Below the pieces are notes generated by a model that saw nothing but the letters and a program-made list of their open reading frames with translations, searched no databases and was not told the origin of the DNA. From Thermomucor indicae-seudaticae (taxonomy: Eukaryota > Mucoromycota > Mucoromycetes > Mucorales > Lichtheimiaceae), in NCBI GenBank assembly GCA_000787465.1, contig JSYX01000079.1:1-50408 (forward strand): a DNA stretch of 50,408 bases, read 5' to 3'. Shown piece by piece: positions 1 through 10,041 of the stretch; within the stretch, counting starts at the first letter, position 1, and each line of letters opens with the position of its first letter. Made by a program: the position numbers and the translations under genes.

Positions 1-287
1 TGTAAATCAAAGCACCACGCCGTACTCAGGTGCACAGTCTGCAGAACGACGTGGAACAGAGATGTAATGGCCGCCACGAACATCCGTATGGTGTTTTCAC
101 ACATGTCACAACACAGCAATCAAAGGCCATACGCATTCAGACGGTGAATGAGTATCCGCCCTTGACTGGCAGATATCCAGTAACCTAGTTAAGTGGACAT
201 TAATAATGAAAAGAAAATACAGAGCATGAAAAGAGGCAAAAATCTACATGTGTAATATGCAAAGCGCTTTTTATGGTTAATAATTAG
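1..287. other. 3' flank, no gene seen
   Basis: This is the sequence downstream of the arrestin-like gene. I see no coding exon, RNA gene or repeat in it. It is AT-rich towards the gene end, as expected of a 3' untranslated region. Confidence 0.5.
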
Positions 288-3146
288 TTACTCTTGGTCG
301 AGTCCAAGGGTTGCAGCAGAAAAGTCGGTACCCAGTGACAAGCGTGGTAGTTGAGGTGGTTGAGCTGGGCTTCGCAAATGAGCTGGGAGTGGGACAGGAC
401 TACCGTGTCTCGGACAAATACAGGCCGCTCCAACAATGTCTTCATTCAGCTCCTCATCACTGTCTTCAAAGTAGCGATGCGTTGCTTCCGTCTTGGCGTC
501 TTCACCGTCTTGTTTGGGTATCGGAGGCAATTCAGCTCGCAAATAATGCTTGTGTACATCTTCTGGGTATGCTTGATCAGGTATCGCCTTGGCAAACTGG
601 ACCGGTTCATTGTCGTTATCGTCGTCATCACCATCGTAGCAAGTGGCGCCTGCAGTGGATATCTGTGGAGTAGATCTTCTCGTCGAAGTGTGGAATTCGG
701 GGCTTGAAGGCGATCCAGGCAGGTGCTCCTCAAATGCCACGGTGGCAGTAGAACGCATAGCTGGTCCAGGTCCCAGTTCATTCGTAACAGCCGGCTTGCT
801 AGGAAGTGGCGCTGAAGGAGGTGGAAGAACTGGCATGGGCGGTATCCGCTCGCCTGCGGTTCTCTGGCGATGCAGAGCCAATCCCGTGCGAGGAGATAGC
901 AAGTTGGAAGAAGCAACAGTAAACTGCACAGAGTTCGTCGAAAGGCTGCTAGGAGACAACAAAAAGAACTCCTCGACAAGTCTGGCTGGATAGGCAGGCT
1001 GTGGTCGTAGTGCAGTTGTAGCCGGTAAGCCAGGCGCAGGGCTGAATGCTGGCAACTCCGGCTGTGAGCGCAGCGATTGGCGAGATTTGCCTGACGAACC
1101 CGTCGTGTCTGAATTTAAGCTAGGAGCGTCTTTGCTTGCTATCGATGCTTCTGAATAAAGCGACGTTTCATCATCGCCCTCTTCTTCGTGGTAAATCTCA
1201 TCTTCGTCCTCCTCGGCTTCGGTGTATTCCTGAAGAAGCAACCGAAGCCATGGATCCACTCGATGCCGCGCTGAATTTCTATCCATAGCAGCAGCCTTAG
1301 GTATCTCGGTTGGGTATTGGCGTGTGGGCAGTGCGCCCGAACTGGCAAAGGTGCCATTGGAGAGCATGCTTTCTGCGGCGTGGCTGTATGCAGATTGCTG
1401 GCCGGAGCTCAACATGGCTTTATTACTCCTCATCACAAAGTCGCGATCGGCCAGTGGCAAGACTTCAGAGCCACTGGGAAGTGCCCTGTTGAATGTTGTT
1501 GTGCTGCTGAGGAATGTTTCATCTGATCGAGGACCTCTTGACAAGACCTTATTCGCCAGCTCCGTGTTGATATTGAGTCCCGGTAATCGTCGTCTTCTCG
1601 CTCCTGGTCGAATCGGACGCTGCAAGAAATCGTCCTGGATCATTTTTGTTGCGTTATCATCCTTCAAATGGTTCGTTGCATGACTTCGCAGACTTTGTGC
1701 TGAGGCTGATTTTCGGAGCATGGGTACTGCATCCCCAAAGGCGGAGAGGGATGGTGCGGGGCTGTGACCGCCTTTGAGGAGGTTAATGGATGATGAACTT
1801 GCTGCCGAATACTGCGTAGACTGTCTCAGAAACTTTTCGCTCGTCGTTAGTCTGCTGGCATTGGTCATGGCGCGTCGACGGACGCCTGTGAAAATGTCCT
1901 GTTCACGTCGAATATCTGTGTTGATCGAATCTCGGTCGCTGGCCTGTTGACTGCAGCTGTTCTCCTGATGATTGGTTGTCAGACTAGTGTTTGTTACACT
2001 AACAGGAAGAAGGTGGGGTATCGTCTCGATGCGATACTTCGGTGTGGGTAAGTCTAAACTCTCGTCTTTCTCTTCTTCTACATAAGTCGATAGCGGCAAG
2101 GACGTCACAAGAATAGGTATTTTGGCTCGGATGTTGTCATATTTTTGTCCAAACTGAAAGGTCACTTGGAGCTGATGATAGATGGCGACCAGCGGGGTTT
2201 CTGTCCCGAACGTTAAATGTTCATCGATCTCGTGCCTCAGTAATACAGGGCACTTCAAGTGAGATTCATGATCTTCTTCGCTGATCTGGTGTGTCAGAGA
2301 TGAGCCTTTGCGCCTCGTTATTCTGACGCACTTTGGGTTGGAGCGCAAGGCTTCGGCGAAATGATGGCCAAAAATACCAGTGTTGCTATACTTTTCGAGA
2401 TTTGCTTCTGATTTTGGAATCGTTTCGCGTCTGTGTGAGACAAACTAAAAAGTATGAGTGGAGAATGTTTCAATAAAATTCTAGAAGAATCGTCACCTGT
2501 AGTACTCCACTTGAAGCAATTGAGTCTGAATTGACTGCACCGGTTTCTTGCCTGCGACGCTTAGATATTTGATGGCCAACGGAATGTATCTCTGCTCTAG
2601 ACAGATGACGCGAGGACAATCGATTTCGTAATGAAATTTGCCTGGAACAGTGTGTCGATAGAGCTTGGTTCCGACGAGCGGAGCCATTTGCTTGCATGGC
2701 AACAGGTGTCGAAGAACAACCACAGGGCATTCAGCTGTGATTGGCTTTTTATGCAAGCCGAAAGCAATCGAAAGCTGTAGCTTGTAACTGATAGAAGCCC
2801 GCTTGACCATGAGTGACTGTGGGTAGACATTGGGGATTTCAAGCACCCAGGGCAATTCATGCTCGCCTGCTTCTAGTGTCGTTGCTTTGTTTCCGAATAG
2901 CTGGGTTTTGACTTTGGGTAGAAGTTGCGTGTCAATGTCGACCAGGACGCCAGCCGAATTTCTGAGAGAGGCACGACCGAAACCCTTGAACTTGACCGTA
3001 ATGCCGCGTACCTTGACCGGTTTGATAAGCGCGAGCTTTACTTTGCCTCTCAGAAGACGTCCCGCAGCCTGCGATCTCACAGGACCGACGAATTCAATGT
3101 AGTTGGTCTCCGGTTCAATGTCAATGTACTTGAACTGGTCTTTCAT
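288..3146 (-). CDS. Arrestin-like (alpha-arrestin family) protein
   Basis: Two exons, 3146-2497 and 2430-288, joined over a 66-base intron (2431-2496, GT-AG) give about 930 residues. I start at MKDQFKYIDIE (ATG at 3146); in-frame codons further upstream are low complexity. Residues about 15-200 form an arrestin N-domain: a beta-sandwich pattern with GRLLRGKVKLAL and the LPWVLEIPNVYPQS segment. After the intron the second sandwich continues (KCVRITRRK, then the KYRIETIPHLLPVS segment, about residues 230-340). The remaining 550 residues are disordered, Ser/Pro-rich, with acidic patches. Fungal alpha-arrestins are adaptors that recruit Rsp5-type ubiquitin ligases to membrane proteins. I found no clear PPxY ligase-binding motif in the tail, so the adaptor role is inferred only from the fold. 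Confidence 0.8.
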
Positions 3147-3879
3147 GGAAACTACTGCGTGCCCGACTGGATTGACAAGGAAAGGGGAGAGAAGAAGAGA
3201 GTTGCAAGGAAAAGGAAGTAAGAAGAAAAAGGTTAAAGTATTAGCATAATAGTATTTTTTGGGGATCTGTTGAACGTTGATCTTTATCATATAAGGGAAA
3301 AAGAAGCCTGTTGCTTCTGTGATACTCTGTTTCGCGCGCCACCGTCCGTGGTTGATCTGTACATGGGCAACGATCCTGGTTTGCGGAAATATCCTCCTCT
3401 CCGCTCCATGCCTCCTCGTGTTGCCTTCTTTCCGCGTGGGAACCTGATAATCTTAACTGTAAAACGGCCCCTGCTCTGCTCCTATATGCCATGGATAATC
3501 TCCCCTAGACTACAAACTATTGCAAAGCATGCTCATATTTTAATGGTCTCACAATTCAGATCACAAGGCTTTAAGCCGATGTGGCTTTGTAAAAATAGCA
3601 TCTGCATGTTGCAGAAAAATCGACCAGGGGGGGGGCCTTGGTCCTTATTGGACGGGGAGATCATCTTAACGCAAGAGCGGTATCTGCAACAACAAGAAGC
3701 ATCAATAAGATGGAACGGTGTCATTCGACAAGCTATTATCAAGAAGGAATAGGCGTAAATGAGAAATTTCTGTCTATGGCAAATTCCCGGGTCCTTCATT
3801 AGGAGATCGGGTCTCTTCCTCTTTTATCCAATTTCATTGTTCTGAATTCCTTATTTCATTGTCTCTTTTTCTTTATCTA
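3147..3879. other. Intergenic region
   Basis: Promoter side of the arrestin gene and 3' side of the oxygenase gene. Open frames here (for example 3270-3752 plus) lack family features and splice logic. A run of eight or more G near 3629-3637 is the only notable simple sequence. Confidence 0.5.
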
Positions 3880-4963
3880 TTACCGCATCCAAGCAGTCAA
3901 GGCGAACCTTTCCTTGTTTGCAGGTAAGACTGCGTGATCAACCGCGCCACTGAGAAACAGGACCAATCGACCTAGCAATGGTGGTATCGTTCTGTCAGCC
4001 GCATCAGTCGTCCCATCACTTTCCGCTCGGCCAAAGATCTTTAATTCACCGCCGTCTCCCGCTGTCCATCCAGGGTTGAGATAAAGAATTGCAGTAACTC
4101 GTCGCTGGTGCGTATCTTCCGGATCATCCGTCGGGAAAGCGTCGCGGTGTCGCTCATAGCGTGCATTCTTTGGATGATAGTACGCGAGTTGATATTCTGT
4201 CTTGCCGTTCAGACGGATCATTTGGGCCAAATCGTGGTGCAAGGGGCCACTGAAAAATTGGAGAATCTTTTTCAGATTGGGTAACGTATCCTGATTTCCT
4301 GCATCAAGCCTGCAAAATATGAGATCAAGTAAACCTGCCTGAGATAGACCTTTGCTTTTTACCATGTGATTGCATCATCTCTAGCACTGCCGTCTCTGAA
4401 TGGATCGTCTGGGTTATTCTTTGAAATCTCGCTTGCTTGGCAGAATTGCCCACTAGCCATCATACGTTCAGCTTCCTCTCGCGCGCCTTGTGTGAGTCAG
4501 AGCGAATTAGAATAAGCTATCCTTCCCCTTCCCCTTCCCCCCTCATTTATGGGACTTGCAGGAGTCCCCATCCCTTTTGCTAACCCTTTACTGTTGCTAA
4601 ATCAAGCAAGCCGTCGATTGTCGTCCACCCGTGCCCATACAGTTCTTCTATTGCTTTGCACGTCAAACATTGCAACTTCCATGCGGCACTATTGGCTTGC
4701 GATTGAACCGTGTTGACTTCATTATAGAATAAGCGTTGTGCAATGTGAAGCGGATTCTCTTGTTGATCGAGATACCGGAGGAGATCGTTTTCTGCAATCT
4801 CTTCAACGATCTCTTCCTCCTCCTCTTCTCCTTGAGTGGGATCATATTCATAATCGGACGGCAGATCGCTCTTATCATCAGGGAAATCAGGAAGTTCAGA
4901 GGTTTTCGCGGCCGATGTAGCGCGAAGAATTCGTGATTCCAGGCTTTCTTTAGTTGACTCCAT
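3880..4963 (-). CDS. 2-oxoglutarate/Fe(II)-dependent oxygenase (prolyl 4-hydroxylase-like)
   Basis: Three exons, 4963-4585, 4486-4363 and 4309-3880, give 310 residues; introns are 98 and 53 bases. The start is the ATG of MESTKESLES; codons upstream add a short hydrophobic stretch but no second convincing start. Residues about 1-100 are acidic (a seven-residue Glu run) and low complexity. The C-terminal 150 residues are a double-stranded beta-helix of the P4Hc type: the iron ligands fit H and D of RHRDAFP, and the second His of AVDHAVLPANKERFALTAW, with the following Arg as 2-oxoglutarate anchor. RRVTAILYLNPGW and GGELKIF are typical core strands. Eukaryotic relatives include EGL-nine/PHD enzymes that hydroxylate proline in proteins; the substrate here cannot be read from sequence. 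Confidence 0.8.
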
Positions 4964-5091
4964 TGGTAAAGCTGTTGACAAATATAATACGCGGTTTACG
5001 TGACACGCTTCTTGCAAATCAAAATAGTTTTTATTGTAGGTGGGAGTTGTAAATAAAAAACGGAAAAAACTAATGGGAGTTGTAATGGATG

Positions 5092-6873
5092 TTATTGCTT
5101 GTCAGTACCAGTTGGTGTTGATGTTGTCGCAGTAGAAGAGGTCTTGGCATCATCCCAAGAGGTATGAGGATTGGTAGATTTTGCGGGAGCGGTGCTGCTA
5201 GGTGGTGGGGAGGCAGGATCTAAAGAGGAGGATTGGCCTAATTAACAAATCGTCATTATTCGGTCTGTATGCAAGCCTTTGCATAAACTCTCATCATACC
5301 ATAGGTGTTGAGGAAGGCGTCCATATCGACGAAATCAAATCCATCACTGCTTCCGTCCGCGGACGGGTTTAAGCCAAGTTGTTGAGCCAGAGCTTGGATG
5401 TCTACACCGAGTTGGTCAATATCTTGACTAATATCATCAGCAGTCTTGGTAACTGCCTCGATACGATTGGTGACTTGTGGCAATGATGTTGGCCCACTTA
5501 AGGAGTTTGCGGTGTCGGTCGGTTGGTTTGAACTTATCGCACTCCAGTCTAATCCAGGCATGACTGTTCCGTTGTCGACCAATGAAGATGAGGGATCTAT
5601 CGTGGATAAATCACCATTGAACTGGTTGAGCATGGCTGGATTATTCTGAGAAAGGTTAATGAGGTTTTGCAGACCCTGGAGCTGTTGAGGCGTGGCATTC
5701 GAGAAGTCAAAGACGGGTAGCTGTGGGATATCCGGTTCTTCAGAGCGGGTCACCATCTGATCTCCTTGCTGTGGATTTGCATCGACGGGCTTCTTGCTTG
5801 ATTTCGGTACTTCAGACAAGGCAGACCCGTTCTTGTCTTTTGACGCCCGTCGGCTATTGCCCTTCTTGTCCTTGGATTCCTCTGGCAGGATATATTCATC
5901 AAGATCGAACCGCGCCGCCTTTGTCGGCCGCCCTTCCGGCGCTTCGTCTTCATCTTCAAGCTCCAGCGGGCCTCCCTCGTTATAATCAGTATCCACATCG
6001 CCAATGAGAAACCGCCGCTTCCTGGGAATTCCTGCCCGCTTATTGTCGCTCGAGAACACGGACGCCAGAAACCGCAAAATCTTATCAATCGTGTCCTGAT
6101 GCCGCTGATGTCTCTCTCTTGCAGCCATCGTCTCCTGCCACAGGACCTGATTGTCCCGCTGAATATTCTTGAGCTCGGAGCTGATGCTCATCTGGTGCTT
6201 CTTGATAGCCGCGATTTCGTCAAGGATATGCTGAAGATCCACGTTACCCGGTTCCTTTTCATCTGGGTCCCGCCCTTTCTTGCGCGTTACGAGCAGCAAT
6301 AAATCCGGCCTATCACGCTGAAAGTTTGGGTTGCTGAATTCCAGCCGTTCCGAGTCACTGTCCGGTAACAGCACACCTTGCTGCAAGTGAGGAACCTTGT
6401 GAAAGCCGTACATGTTGAGTTGCCGCACAAAAGACGAAAAATTGCCATGTTTAAAGAACCTCGGTAACACTTGGTTCGCTAAATCTTGATGACGAGTGAC
6501 AATGAACGAAAGACCATCGTCAGACCACCGAATCATGTCGTCTGAGGACGGATCGCATACCATGCTGATTCGGCATAAACAGGCACTTGGTCAGAATATT
6601 TTCCTTCTTCTCTCAGCAAAGGCACCGAACTACCTACTTGTACAATTTGTTCAGGAAGGGCGGTACATTGCGTTGCATCAAGGGTCGCTGTGTCTGCGAA
6701 GAAGGGACGACTGCCGTTGACAGCGTAGTCGGCGGTGCAATGACAGCTGGGGTGGTCGTTAACGGACTGGTTGTCAGCATTGCGCCATGTGGTGCCTCGA
6801 CTGTGGAAGACAAAGTCGGGGAAACAGAACTCGCTGTTTTCGGGAGTGCGAGACTTTTTGGAGGGTCACTCAT
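5092..6873 (-). CDS. Heat-shock transcription factor (HSF family)
   Basis: Three exons (6873-6638, 6564-5300, 5237-5092) give 548 residues; introns are 73 and 62 bases. Splicing at 6565 restores the conserved FLNKLYNMV junction of the HSF DNA-binding domain. That domain spans residues about 70-175 and includes IRWSDDGLSFIV, the recognition-helix region FKHGNFSSFVRQLNMYGFHKV and the C-terminal basic segment. A heptad-rich coiled coil follows (about 195-250, HILDEIAAIKKHQ onward), then a basic KRRF patch and a Gln/Asn/Asp-rich tail likely to be the activation region. The last exon encodes a Ser/Thr/Pro-rich end. HSFs trimerise and bind nGAAn repeats. A residue-level call between HSF1-type and Skn7- or Sfl1-like paralogues would need a tree; no receiver domain is present, which excludes Skn7. 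Confidence 0.88.
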
Positions 6874-8285
6874 GACGGCGTTATGTACACTGTTGTTTTA
6901 TCTTCGATGTTCTATGAGCAGAACTCGAGAGAAAAAATTAGCACTCCGCTTAAAGAAGTCCAATTCGAGGCCGTGCAGGCCGCATAAAGCATTGAAAACC
7001 AATCGCGGACGTCTCGCTGAACAGATTGCGTTGATATAGCAGCATCAGCAAACGCTTAATGTCGATTTCAATGTGAATAAAGGCGACGAGAATCCTGGCA
7101 ATAAGTTCCCTTGGTTTCCAAATTTTGCATCACTCGTCGGTCCATTCTTTTAAAACCGAGACCCTAAAAGGAAAATTGAAGGAAACCGAAAGAGCTTCAT
7201 AGAACAATCAACTATTTAAACCTGGTGATTGGCAAAAAAAGTCTAGACTGTTACTTATGGACGATCAGAAGTTCTATTCAGTAGAGCATTAGCACTATGT
7301 CTCGAGCGACCGATATCAAAATACATAAACATGGAAGTACTAATTGTGTGTCTAAAGCCCAACTGAAAGCTGCGCAGAAAACAATTGAGACTGGGTTCGC
7401 ATGCAACCCGTGTTCTGTATCAGCTTCTTTTACATTTTCAGACAAGTACATCAATTTTCGGGGCAACAGCGCAAACTACATTCGATCTACTCGTCGAATC
7501 AAGGCTTCTAAACGCTTGCGGTTAATCGATAAATGCTCTGTAATTTATCATTCTTTGCCAATAGAGGGTGAATTTAAGCTTCGAAGCCAATTGATTTCGG
7601 TAAATGATTTAACCGTGCTGCTGATCTGGAAGTGGTACAAGGTACCACCGACAACCATTGTCAAGAAGTCCGAGCCTTTCGGTTAGCTTATTCCGTCGAA
7701 TAAGGCATTCGATGTAGAAAAACAGATGCCTTCATCTACTTATTGTTATGGTCAATTAATCTTATGGAAATTGCTATCAAAAAATGACGGGTCCCACTAC
7801 GTACGTTCAAGAGTTATCTAAACCATAGTTGAGGGTACGAGATCGTCATATTCTTAAAAGTTTTCCGGAAGAATCTAGAACAACGCACGTATTCTGCAGG
7901 ATTCCATCTGATTTTTTCCAACTATGCATACGCAAGACTCTCTTTTACAGCAGCTGCTTTAGTTGACTCTTTACCAAGGATAGCCCTCATAGCGAGAATA
8001 CACTGGTTATACGATTTAGTAATGTGCGGTGCAGCTAAAAACGATACATCATACATGCAGTAGATTCGTGAGGGTATGATAAAGAGGTCATGTGGGATAG
8101 CACACAGGCACGTAGTCAGGGTCCGGACAAATTGGTCATTTATTGCGCGGTTATCATAGCACAAAGGAAAGGGGAGGGATATCAATTGACGATAAAGGAT
8201 AAACACCAAGCAGATAGTTATAGATCGCTTTTTTTGGTGAGGGATGTAAGAAGGTAAAGATAGCAAACAAGAAATAGAATGATCC
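6874..8285. other. Intergenic region upstream of HSF and downstream of kinase
   Basis: About 1.4 kb without a recognised gene. Immediately upstream of the HSF start lies an inverted pair GTTCT/AGAAC near 6909-6924; the spacing is wider than a standard heat-shock element, so autoregulation is only a guess. One small open frame is listed separately. Confidence 0.4.
7297..7686 (+). CDS. Hypothetical small ORF
   Basis: A 129-codon frame starting with a true ATG, rich in Lys, Ser and Thr, with two Cys in NPCS and an aromatic KWYK segment near the end. I recognise no family. It sits alone between the promoter of the HSF gene and the 3' end of the kinase gene. No splice sites, signal peptide or transmembrane segment are evident. 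It may be chance in AT-rich DNA. Confidence 0.2.
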   Translation: MSRATDIKIHKHGSTNCVSKAQLKAAQKTIETGFACNPCSVSASFTFSDKYINFRGNSANYIRSTRRIKASKRLRLIDKCSVIYHSLPIEGEFKLRSQLISVNDLTVLLIWKWYKVPPTTIVKKSEPFG

Positions 8286-9530
8286 CTATAGCCACCATGA
8301 TGCTTTTTCTTGACTGTGGACAAACACATCAGTACCGTCATCATCGTCCTCCTCCTCCTCGTCAATTGAGCAGGACAAGAGGGAGGAAGTCATGGAAGGG
8401 CAGTTGCCGTCAGGTTCATTGTTCAGCTCGTCTTGCTCCACCATGTCAGACCAGGACATGCTGGAATCCACTTGGAAAGTGCCACTAAAGACAGCAGAAT
8501 CGAAACTCGCTTTGGCCGAGGTTTTGACGGTGGCAGGAATGTCGACAGGTAGGCAAAAGTCGTCATCCCAAGACATGATATCGCTATCAGATTCGCTCTC
8601 GTCATCAAGATCCACCGTAAGACGATCCAAAGCCATAAATTGATGCTTTAGTTCTGTCACACTGGGTCGATCGCATGGATTAGGCGACAAGGCTGCCTTG
8701 AGGAGACGGTAGCACCGGTTCGACATCTCAGGAAATAACTGGCACTTGAGCAAACTTGGGTCACGCTTGTACTCGCAGTAGGCCCTATCCGACGAATTGG
8801 CTTGCTCCCACGGCGTACGTCCGAAAAGGAATCCTATTAACAGTATTCCAAGGCTCCACACGTCCGACGCAGCTGCATCGTAGGCCAGCAGCTGCTCTTG
8901 CTGAAAATCATCGTCGTCGTCGTCGATGTCGTCGTCTTTGTCGAAATGCTCTGGAGCAAGATATGACGACGATCCGCATCCAAATTCGAGGTTGTAACGT
9001 TCCCGCGTCGCTAATCCAAAGTCGGCTACCTTACATTCGGTCGAATCATCCGCACCTGTCTTTAGTAGAATATTCTCAAGCTTCAAGTCGCGGTGATATA
9101 CGCCATGGGCATGCATAAATTCAACTGCCTCCAGGATTTGCAGGAAAACCTTGAATACAAAATCTTCTCGAACTTTGTTGCGCGTCACGAAATCAAAAAG
9201 ATCGCCTTGGTCGCACAGTTCCATGACCATGTAAATGTGTTCCGAGTCTTGCGTGGTGCCGTGGAGTGCCAAAAGGTTGGAGTGTCGGAGCGTGCTCTGT
9301 ATGTCAATTTCCTGATGTTGAACCTTCAGTTGCTGGTGATCAAGTCCACATTTGCTTAAAACTTTGATGGCCACGTAAGCATTATCGTCAAGAGATTGTC
9401 CCAGGAAGATGCATCCATAGGATCCTCGTCCTAGTTCTTCAAGCAATTGATACTTGCGCCCAGTATCAATTATTCTGTCAACCATGGACGGAGCGACCTG
9501 GGTCCAGTAATCTTCTTGTGTAACTGACAT
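8286..9530 (-). CDS. Serine/threonine protein kinase
   Basis: A single-exon gene of 414 residues, unusual here because nearly all neighbours have introns. The kinase domain spans about residues 27-295: glycine loop GRGSYGCIF, catalytic Lys in VAIKVLSK, HRDLKLENILL as catalytic loop, DFGLA as metal-binding motif and SYLAPEHF as the APE region. An Asp-rich insert (about ten acidic residues) lies just after the APE motif, before the DVWSLGI helix. The C-terminal 110 residues are acidic and Ser-rich (SESDSDIMSWDDDF, EEEEDDDD). The general layout resembles the fungal Ran1/Ksp1/Sks1 group that controls nutrient and meiotic responses, but that placement is from overall pattern only. Confidence 0.85.
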   Translation of the reverse strand: MSVTQEDYWTQVAPSMVDRIIDTGRKYQLLEELGRGSYGCIFLGQSLDDNAYVAIKVLSKCGLDHQQLKVQHQEIDIQSTLRHSNLLALHGTTQDSEHIYMVMELCDQGDLFDFVTRNKVREDFVFKVFLQILEAVEFMHAHGVYHRDLKLENILLKTGADDSTECKVADFGLATRERYNLEFGCGSSSYLAPEHFDKDDDIDDDDDDFQQEQLLAYDAAASDVWSLGILLIGFLFGRTPWEQANSSDRAYCEYKRDPSLLKCQLFPEMSNRCYRLLKAALSPNPCDRPSVTELKHQFMALDRLTVDLDDESESDSDIMSWDDDFCLPVDIPATVKTSAKASFDSAVFSGTFQVDSSMSWSDMVEQDELNNEPDGNCPSMTSSLLSCSIDEEEEDDDDGTDVFVHSQEKASWWL

Positions 9531-10041
9531 GAGCGTGGTGTGTTCGCTTGTTTCGCTGATAGGGTTATTCGCTTTTTGCTTGTTTCAGGTATCTGTGGTT
9601 TCTGATATAAGTAAAAGATAAAGAGGCTTTTTGGACGGTCGGTTTGGGTCTTCCGATAAACGATTAGATACGAAGCTGTTGGTTTCTCAGAGTTCTTCGG
9701 TTACAAGGTGATATACAGGCATGATTCCGAAACGATGTGGGTTTTACGATTGGCAAGAAAACTATGGTTGGAATATATAAGAGAGAAGTAAGTCCGGTGA
9801 TGAACACGGTTGTGATGCATAAGCTAGATGTTGATCTAAAAGTTCTTGGCGTCCATTGTGCGCAATGACCAGTGAGGATAACAAGGGTATTGTACAAAGA
9901 AGAAGAAAGAAGAAAAGGGGAGGGCAGGAGTACTTGTACAAAGAGCAAAAGGAAAGAAACCCCAGTGACAAAAGGAAGAGCAGGAGTGGGCAGGTATAGC
10001 TCACTCGGAACAAACTTTTCACCCCACTTTCTTTCCCTGCC
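9531..10041. other. Intergenic region
   Basis: Promoter and leader of the kinase gene and 3' end of the FYVE-RING gene. Purine-rich tracts (near 9895-9925) and reverse pyrimidine tracts are present; no coding exon or RNA gene is seen. Confidence 0.4.

Noticed and set aside
446..979. A 177-codon minus-strand frame within the arrestin tail
   Set aside because: It overlaps the arrestin coding frame on the same strand in another phase and is only a shadow of the Ser/Pro-rich tail.
6905..6925. A heat-shock element controlling the HSF gene
   Set aside because: The GTTCT/AGAAC pair has a six-base gap, not the nTTCnnGAAn unit, so it is not listed as a site.
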